Shown piece by piece: positions 59,472 to 64,000 of a stretch of 64,000 nucleotides of DNA. Every line of letters starts with the position of its first letter. Positions within the stretch are counted from its first letter, which is position 1. The stretch is taken from NCBI RefSeq assembly GCF_000378485.1, contig NZ_KB899967.1, positions 310,001-374,000 on the forward strand, written 5' to 3'. Both the position numbers and the translations under genes were made by a program. This stretch comes from Flavobacterium rivuli WB 3.3-2 = DSM 21788. Lineage in GTDB: Bacteria > Bacteroidota > Bacteroidia > Flavobacteriales > Flavobacteriaceae. The notes beneath the pieces are model-generated. The model saw nothing but the letters and a program-made list of their open reading frames with translations, had not been told where the DNA came from and searched no databases.

Positions 59472-60097
59472 TACAGGGAGATTTGGTTAGGGAATATATC
59501 TTTAAGCCTCTGGTCGTGGGTTACAATAACCAGTGCAGTACCATATTGTTTTGCAAGCTGTGCAAGCATACCGGCTACACGGTGGGCATTTTCGTCGTCG
59601 AGGCTGGAGGTGGGCTCATCGGCTAATAAAAGGCCGGGCTCGTTAATGAGCGCCCGTGCTACAGACACACGCTGCTGTTGCCCAATGCTAAGCTGCGATG
59701 GCTGTTTATGTAAATGATCCTGTAAATCTAATTGCTGTAAAAGCTGTTTTGCCTTTTCTGTTGCCTGCTTCCCTGTTGCAAGCCACGAGGCAAGCACAAC
59801 ATTTTCGAGCACGTTTAGAGATGCCACAAAATAAGACTGCTGTAATACCAACCCAATATGGCGGCCACGAAAGCGGTCTAATTTTTTTTCAGATAACCCT
59901 GTAATATTGGTTTGTTCTACAATAACCTCCCCGGCCTGTGGCCGCAGCAACCCGCCTAAAAGGTGCAGCAATGTGGTTTTACCCCGCCCGGACCCTCCTG
60001 TTATAAGCAGGCTTTCGCCCGATGGCACAGCAATATCAGGAAAGCTGAAGGTGGCGTTTTTACCATAAGAAAAGCTTAGATTTTTAGTAACAATCAT
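59471..60097 (-). CDS. ABC transporter ATP-binding protein (LolD/MacB type)
   Basis: The 208-residue ATPase shows Walker A GGSGRGKTT (~33-41), the Q-loop region LVLQQSYF, the ABC signature LSIGQQQRVSVARAL (~137-151), Walker B LLLADEPTSSLDD and the H-loop VTHDQRL. The compact size fits LolD/MacB-type partners of FtsX-like permeases. The gene is the first in a tight operon with the permease (1-base overlap) and the DUF3299-like gene. It probably powers conformational change in the periplasm rather than import of a substrate. Confidence 0.93.
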   Translation of the reverse strand: MIVTKNLSFSYGKNATFSFPDIAVPSGESLLITGGSGRGKTTLLHLLGGLLRPQAGEVIVEQTNITGLSEKKLDRFRGRHIGLVLQQSYFVASLNVLENVVLASWLATGKQATEKAKQLLQQLDLQDHLHKQPSQLSIGQQQRVSVARALINEPGLLLADEPTSSLDDENAHRVAGMLAQLAKQYGTALVIVTHDQRLKDIFPNQISL

Positions 60098-60158
60098 TCA
60101 TTTATAATATGCCTGCAAGTTAACGAAAACAGAACAAAATGGTAACACGTTAAACCCA

Positions 60159-60557
60159 TTATGTTTTAAGGGAAGCACGTCTTTTAACATCAAAAACAAT
60201 GATGCTTTGCAATGACCCAAGCTCTTCATTCTCATTTTCTATAGCCGCCTCAAGTTTAAGTTTACCCTGTTTCATAGCCTTAAGGCAACGGCTGTAAATT
60301 GTATCCCTGCTTTTAAGGTCGGCGGCGGTAAGGTCCAGCCGTATCTCTACAACCAGCCTGTTAATTTGGGCATTCGCAATGTACCGCTCTGCATTATCAG
60401 GGTCATAATTTTCAGAAAGATTGAAATCTACCATCTCGAACTCGCGGCTTTCCAGTTTTTCTGCCACCATTTTTGGTACTTCGCGGGCACGGGCCCTTAG
60501 CTCGTTAGGGAGTGTATACTCCCCATCGTATTTAAAGGTCATCGTGTAATTATACAT
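60159..60557 (-). CDS. Small cytosolic protein of unknown function
   Basis: The 132-residue product has no signal or membrane segment. It begins MYNYTMTFKYDGEYTLPNEL, with a second possible start at Met6. The sequence is mixed alpha/beta (KMVAEKLESREFEMVDFNLS, LVVEIRLDLTAADLKSRDTI, LQSIIVFDVKRRASLKT). I recognise no family. It lies 61 bases upstream of the ABC ATPase gene in the same direction, so it could be part of that transcript. Transcription of the MarR-GNAT gene is divergent. Confidence 0.6.
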   Translation of the reverse strand: MYNYTMTFKYDGEYTLPNELRARAREVPKMVAEKLESREFEMVDFNLSENYDPDNAERYIANAQINRLVVEIRLDLTAADLKSRDTIYSRCLKAMKQGKLKLEAAIENENEELGSLQSIIVFDVKRRASLKT

Positions 60558-60723
60558 AGCTTTTTTTTATTTAAAGTTACTGATTTTACGATACCTGCAT
60601 TTGCGGTTTAACATATTAAGAGGTCATAAATATTAGCTAAAATTAAATAAGATTCTAAAAAATGAACGCTTGCACGTATAAAAATATATTCTTATGTGGC
60701 TTGTATAAATATATTTTATACTT

Positions 60724-60743
60724 TTACGTAACTAATTACGTAA
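60724..60743. promoter_or_regulatory. Two TTACGTAA palindromes before the MarR-GNAT gene
   Basis: TTACGTAA occurs at 60724-60731 and again at 60736-60743, 12 bases centre to centre, ending 10 bases before the ATG. Two 8-bp palindromes in phase this close to a regulator gene suggest a dimer-binding operator, possibly for autoregulation. Confidence 0.55.
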
Positions 60744-60753
60744 TTAATAATAA

Positions 60754-61704
60754 ATGGAATTTTTCGATAAAATAGGCAAGATGGCTATAGGCAGCAGGCT
60801 AAGGATGCTCTCTGAAATTGTAACCGAAGATGCATCCAAAATATACAACCTTTACGGCATCGATTTTCATCCAAAATGGTTTCCGGTATATTATGTATTG
60901 GCAGAGGGTAAGGCAAACACCATAACTTCCATCGCTAAAGAGATAGGGCATTCGCATCCATCTGTAAGTAAAATTATAAGCGAAATGGTAAAGGCCGGAC
61001 TGGTTTTAGAGAAAAGCGAAACAACAGATGGCAGGCGCAATGTGGTATCACTGTCTGCCAAAGGCAATGAGGTTACCTTAAAGATACAGGACCAGTATAC
61101 CGATCTTAACAGTGCTATTGAAGACATGCTTGGCCAAACCACACATAACCTGTGGAAAGCACTGGCTGAATGGGAATTTTTACTGGAACAAAAGTCGTTA
61201 CTAAAACGCGTTACAGAGCAGCAAAAGCTGAGGGAACGCAGCAATGTAACCATTGTTGACTTTGAGTCAATGTACCTTGATGCCTTTGTAAACCTTAACA
61301 CCGAGTGGATATCGCATTATTTTAAAATGGAAGAATCTGACTATAAAGCCCTTAATAATGCCGAAGAATACATTTTAAACAATGGCGGATATATTCTCGT
61401 AGCACTATACAAAGGAGAGCCTTTAGGCGTATGTGCCTTAATAAAATACCCTACAGATGATTTTGATTTTGAATTGGCTAAGATGGCGGTTTCGCCAAAG
61501 GCACAGGGCAAAAATATTGGTGGGTTGTTAGGTGCCGCAGTCATTGACAAGGCAAAAAGCCTGGGAGCAAAAAAACTGTATCTTGAAAGTAACACCATTT
61601 TAAAACCTGCAATAAACCTGTACCACAAGCTGGGTTTTGTAAAAATACCAGAACGCCCTACCCCTTACGAACGCTGCAACATACAAATGGAGTTAGTGCT
61701 GTAA
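60754..61704 (+). CDS. MarR-type regulator fused to a GNAT acetyltransferase
   Basis: The 316-residue protein has a winged-helix part (~45-110: TITSIAKEIGHSHPSVSKII, TTDGRRNVVSLSAKG) of the MarR type. The C-terminal half (~165-316) is a GNAT fold with the acetyl-CoA loop AVSPKAQGKNIGGLLGAAVI and a closing YHKLGFVKIPE. Such fusions are common in Bacteroidota; the acetyl group acceptor is unknown, and the enzyme part may act as a sensor. Two TTACGTAA palindromes lie directly upstream. It precedes the aldo/keto reductase gene by ~118 bases in the same direction. Confidence 0.92.
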   Translation: MEFFDKIGKMAIGSRLRMLSEIVTEDASKIYNLYGIDFHPKWFPVYYVLAEGKANTITSIAKEIGHSHPSVSKIISEMVKAGLVLEKSETTDGRRNVVSLSAKGNEVTLKIQDQYTDLNSAIEDMLGQTTHNLWKALAEWEFLLEQKSLLKRVTEQQKLRERSNVTIVDFESMYLDAFVNLNTEWISHYFKMEESDYKALNNAEEYILNNGGYILVALYKGEPLGVCALIKYPTDDFDFELAKMAVSPKAQGKNIGGLLGAAVIDKAKSLGAKKLYLESNTILKPAINLYHKLGFVKIPERPTPYERCNIQMELVL

Positions 61705-61822
61705 CCATTTAGCAGCCCCATCTTCATTATGGATACAACTACCCTTAATATGGTTATATTTACTACGCCTGTTGTAGCGAACTTTGTAGTGTACTATACA
61801 ATCAAAAAAAAACTATAACAAA

Positions 61823-62830
61823 ATGAGCATTAAAAAAGTAAACTTAGGAAACCAGGGGCTTGTAGTGCCTGCCATAGGGTTAGGCTGTATGGGAATGACC
61901 ACTATAGCCGGTGCTGATATTTATGGCAAAGCTGATGAAGCCGAAGCTATTAAAACCATTCACCGCTCATTAGAGCTTGGCGGTAATTTTCTTGACACTG
62001 CCGATTTATATGGACCATTGCTTAACGAAAGGCTGATTGCAAAAGCTATTACCGGCAATCGTGGCAACTATATTATTGCCACAAAATTTGCCTGGGAAAT
62101 AGACGACAACGAGCAGCTTACCTGGAAAATAAATGGTAAAAAGGATTACGTTAAAAAAGCAGTAGAGCGTTCGCTAAAAAACCTGGGTACTGATTATATA
62201 GACCTTTACTACATGCACCGCCTTGATCCTGAAACCCCTATTGAAGAAACTGTGGGTGCCATGGCAGATCTTGTTAAAGAAGGTAAAGTGGGTTATATTG
62301 GGCTTAGCGAGGTATCATCTGAAACTATTAAACGTGCCCATGCCTTACATCCTGTAACAGCTTTACAATCAGAATATTCTTTGTTTGAGCGTAGTGTTGA
62401 GGAAGAAGGCATTTTAGACACCCTTAAAGATTTAGGCATTGGCTTTGTGCCCTACTCGCCTTTAGGCCGTGGGTTTATATCAGGAGAAATAAAAAGTCCG
62501 GACGATTTTCCTGAAAATGATTTCCGCAGGGGTATTCCTAAATTTCAGGGAGAGCAATTTTATAAAAACATTGAGCTGCTTAATGAGATCAATAAACTTG
62601 CTGCCGAAAAAAATGTTACACCTTCTCAGCTTGCTATTGCATGGACGGTTAATAAGGGTTTTGTACCAATACCGGGAACCAAACGCGTAAAATATGCAGA
62701 ACAAAACATTGCTGCCGCAGCTATAGCGCTTACTACACAAGATGCTCAAAGGCTGGAAAGCATTATTCCGCTGGGTACTGCAACCGGTAACCGCTATGAC
62801 GACTGGGGAATGACCATGGTGAGCCTTTAG
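61823..62830 (+). CDS. Aldo/keto reductase
   Basis: The 335-residue TIM-barrel oxidoreductase has the full catalytic tetrad: Asp58 and Tyr63 in NFLDTADLYG, Lys88 in IIATKFA, and His132 in YYMHRLD. NADPH-binding elements include VPYSPLGRGFISG and PIPGTKRVKYAEQN near the C-terminus. It probably reduces carbonyl compounds with NADPH. The ATG at 61823 begins MSIKKVNLGNQGLVVPA, the normal start. It lies between two regulator genes, MarR-GNAT upstream and AraC-type downstream, one of which may control it. Confidence 0.94.
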   Translation: MSIKKVNLGNQGLVVPAIGLGCMGMTTIAGADIYGKADEAEAIKTIHRSLELGGNFLDTADLYGPLLNERLIAKAITGNRGNYIIATKFAWEIDDNEQLTWKINGKKDYVKKAVERSLKNLGTDYIDLYYMHRLDPETPIEETVGAMADLVKEGKVGYIGLSEVSSETIKRAHALHPVTALQSEYSLFERSVEEEGILDTLKDLGIGFVPYSPLGRGFISGEIKSPDDFPENDFRRGIPKFQGEQFYKNIELLNEINKLAAEKNVTPSQLAIAWTVNKGFVPIPGTKRVKYAEQNIAAAAIALTTQDAQRLESIIPLGTATGNRYDDWGMTMVSL

Positions 62831-62923
62831 GCAATAGGCAATAGGCAGCATTACAAGTTCCGAATTACAAAAGGCAAATCTCAAAAAAGTTGTCACAGTA
62901 ATTGCAATAATCAGTTTAAAACA

Positions 62924-62970
62924 AGCCACGAATGCATTATTAAGCTAATTTTATGGTGTACTTCGTGGCT
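62924..62970. repeat. CCACGAA-type inverted repeat before the AraC gene
   Basis: AGCCACGAA (62924-62932) and TTCGTGGCT (62962-62970) are perfectly inverted around 29 bases. It is related to the element at 17031-17087. The longer frame of the AraC gene begins inside it. GCAATAGGCAATAGGC-like short repeats lie just upstream at 62831. Confidence 0.68.
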
Positions 62971-62982
62971 AACTTTATTACT

Positions 62983-63897
62983 ATGAAAAAGACAATTCAG
63001 GGTCCGGTTATATTAAACTCAATTTCTGAAATGCACCGTGCTATGGGGATACCAGAGCCCGAACATCCGCTAATAAGCATTGTAAACTTTAGCGATGTAA
63101 GGCAGCATTCAGAAATACTGGAACATGGCCTTGTGCTTAACGTATACATGATCGCACTTAAAAAAGATTATAAGGGCAAGGTAAAATACGGGCAAAACTT
63201 TTATGATTTTGATGAAGGCATGATGTCTTTTATTGCGCCGGGACAGATATGTTACCAAAACGAACCCGGTTATGAGCCACTCTCGGGGAGCATGCTTATC
63301 TTTCACCCCGATTTTTTAAGAGGCTACGCCCTCGACAAAAATATTAAAGCGTTTGAGTTTTTCTCTTATGCAGCTAACGAAGCGTTATATCTTTCTAAAA
63401 AAGAAGAGGTAATGATAGAAGGTGTTTTTTGCAATATTGCTCAGGAGTACCATAGTAATATAGACAACTTTAGCCAGGACGTTATTGTATCGCACATAGA
63501 GTTGTTGCTTAACTACAGCAATCGTTTTTACAACAGGCAGTTTATTACCCGCAAAAATGCAAACAACGGCCTGCTTATTAAACTGGAAGACATCCTTGAA
63601 AATCATTTTAAGAACAGTGAGAATACAGGATTGCCCACGGTGAAATACCTTGCCGACACCCTTAATGTTTCGGCCAGCTACCTTAGCGATATGCTACGCA
63701 CCCATACGGGGCAAAATGCACAGCAGCACATACATAATAAACTGATAGAAAAAGCTAAAGAAGTACTTACCACTACCCCACTTTCGGTTAGCGAAATTGC
63801 TTACCAACTGGGTTTTGAATATCCACAGTCATTTAGCAAACTGTTTAAGACCAAGACAAATTTAAGCCCGCTGGAATACAGGAAAATGTTTAATTAA
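62983..63897 (+). CDS. AraC-family transcriptional regulator
   Basis: The 304-residue protein has an N-terminal cupin-like sensing part (~1-180; NVYMIALKKDYKGKVKYGQN, FIAPGQICYQNEPGYEPLSG) and a C-terminal pair of helix-turn-helix motifs (VKYLADTLNVSASYLSDMLR, LSVSEIAYQLGFEYPQSFSK, KTNLSPLEYRKMF), as in AraC/XylS proteins. The longer frame from 62953 starts inside a repeat, so the ATG at 62983 (MKKTIQGPVILNS) is preferred. In flavobacteria, regulators of this type often sit beside an aldo/keto reductase or other oxidoreductase that they control. Confidence 0.92.
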   Translation: MKKTIQGPVILNSISEMHRAMGIPEPEHPLISIVNFSDVRQHSEILEHGLVLNVYMIALKKDYKGKVKYGQNFYDFDEGMMSFIAPGQICYQNEPGYEPLSGSMLIFHPDFLRGYALDKNIKAFEFFSYAANEALYLSKKEEVMIEGVFCNIAQEYHSNIDNFSQDVIVSHIELLLNYSNRFYNRQFITRKNANNGLLIKLEDILENHFKNSENTGLPTVKYLADTLNVSASYLSDMLRTHTGQNAQQHIHNKLIEKAKEVLTTTPLSVSEIAYQLGFEYPQSFSKLFKTKTNLSPLEYRKMFN

Positions 63898-63898
63898 C

Positions 63899-64000
63899 TT
63901 ACTCCTGAAACACCACGATTTCCTGTTTAGTGTCTTTAATTCTTATTGTAATGGTATTATATTGCCATGTGTTATTGCCTTTTGTAGCAATAACATCCAT
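63899..64000 (-). CDS. C-terminal end of an unknown protein (cut by window edge)
   Basis: A minus-strand frame enters from the window edge and ends at a TAA (63899-63901). The 33 visible codons read MDVIATKGNNTWQYNTITIR and IKDTKQEIVVFQE. A Met codon lies at the very edge, so this could be a whole tiny ORF or, more likely, the end of a longer gene. It is convergent with the AraC gene, with 1 base between stop codons. No family is assigned. Confidence 0.45.
   Translation of the reverse strand: MDVIATKGNNTWQYNTITIRIKDTKQEIVVFQE

Overview
The window looks like chromosome of a Flavobacterium-type member of the Bacteroidota (family Flavobacteriaceae). The sequence shows AT-rich DNA, several very large secreted proteins ending in type IX secretion (T9SS) sorting domains, a BshC bacillithiol enzyme, a short ProRS without an inserted editing domain, Bacteroidota-style TonB and FadL-type outer membrane proteins, and a TAnnTTTG promoter -7 motif before many genes. 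No prophage, insertion sequence, CRISPR array or rRNA operon was seen.

Layout: 1-2.8 kb holds a truncated repeat-rich secreted protein, a PlsC-like acyltransferase, a CoA-type Nudix hydrolase and a DUF4268 protein. 3-6.3 kb is one 1090-residue secreted protein with a gliding-type C-terminal domain. 6.3-9 kb is a low-density accessory stretch with small unknown genes. 9-11 kb carries rpsT, two tRNA-Glu genes and proS, divergent from a Gly/Tyr/Trp-rich lipoprotein and a FadL-like porin. 15-24 kb has rimO, a B12-type radical SAM gene carrying in-frame repeats that look intergenic, bshC, ndk and a VOC protein. 23.9-40.9 kb is dominated by a 4463-residue secreted protein and its 1068-residue neighbour, which share a C-terminal module. 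41-49.8 kb is a housekeeping block: ribH, a TPR membrane protein, recF, DUF2461, murB, a GT2 glycosyltransferase, an ECF sigma factor, tonB and lipA.

49.8-52.7 kb is an accessory island between lipA and gap, with tRNA-like remnants, two unknown exported proteins and a decayed gene. 52.7-60.6 kb has gap, a rhomboid protein, rarA, a HAD nucleotidase and a three-gene ABC cluster (ATPase, His-rich FtsX-type permease, DUF3299-like protein) that resembles zinc-linked clusters elsewhere. The end holds a MarR-GNAT regulator, an aldo/keto reductase and an AraC regulator, which may form a stress-response neighbourhood.

A recurring theme is palindromic intergenic repeats of several families at 2.8, 17.0, 45.8, 53.8, 56.2 and 62.9 kb. 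Some sit where a terminator is needed, and one related family appears to have invaded the radical SAM coding sequence at 19.1-19.5 kb. I judge this the most unusual signal in the window. No complete new defence or biosynthetic system could be supported.
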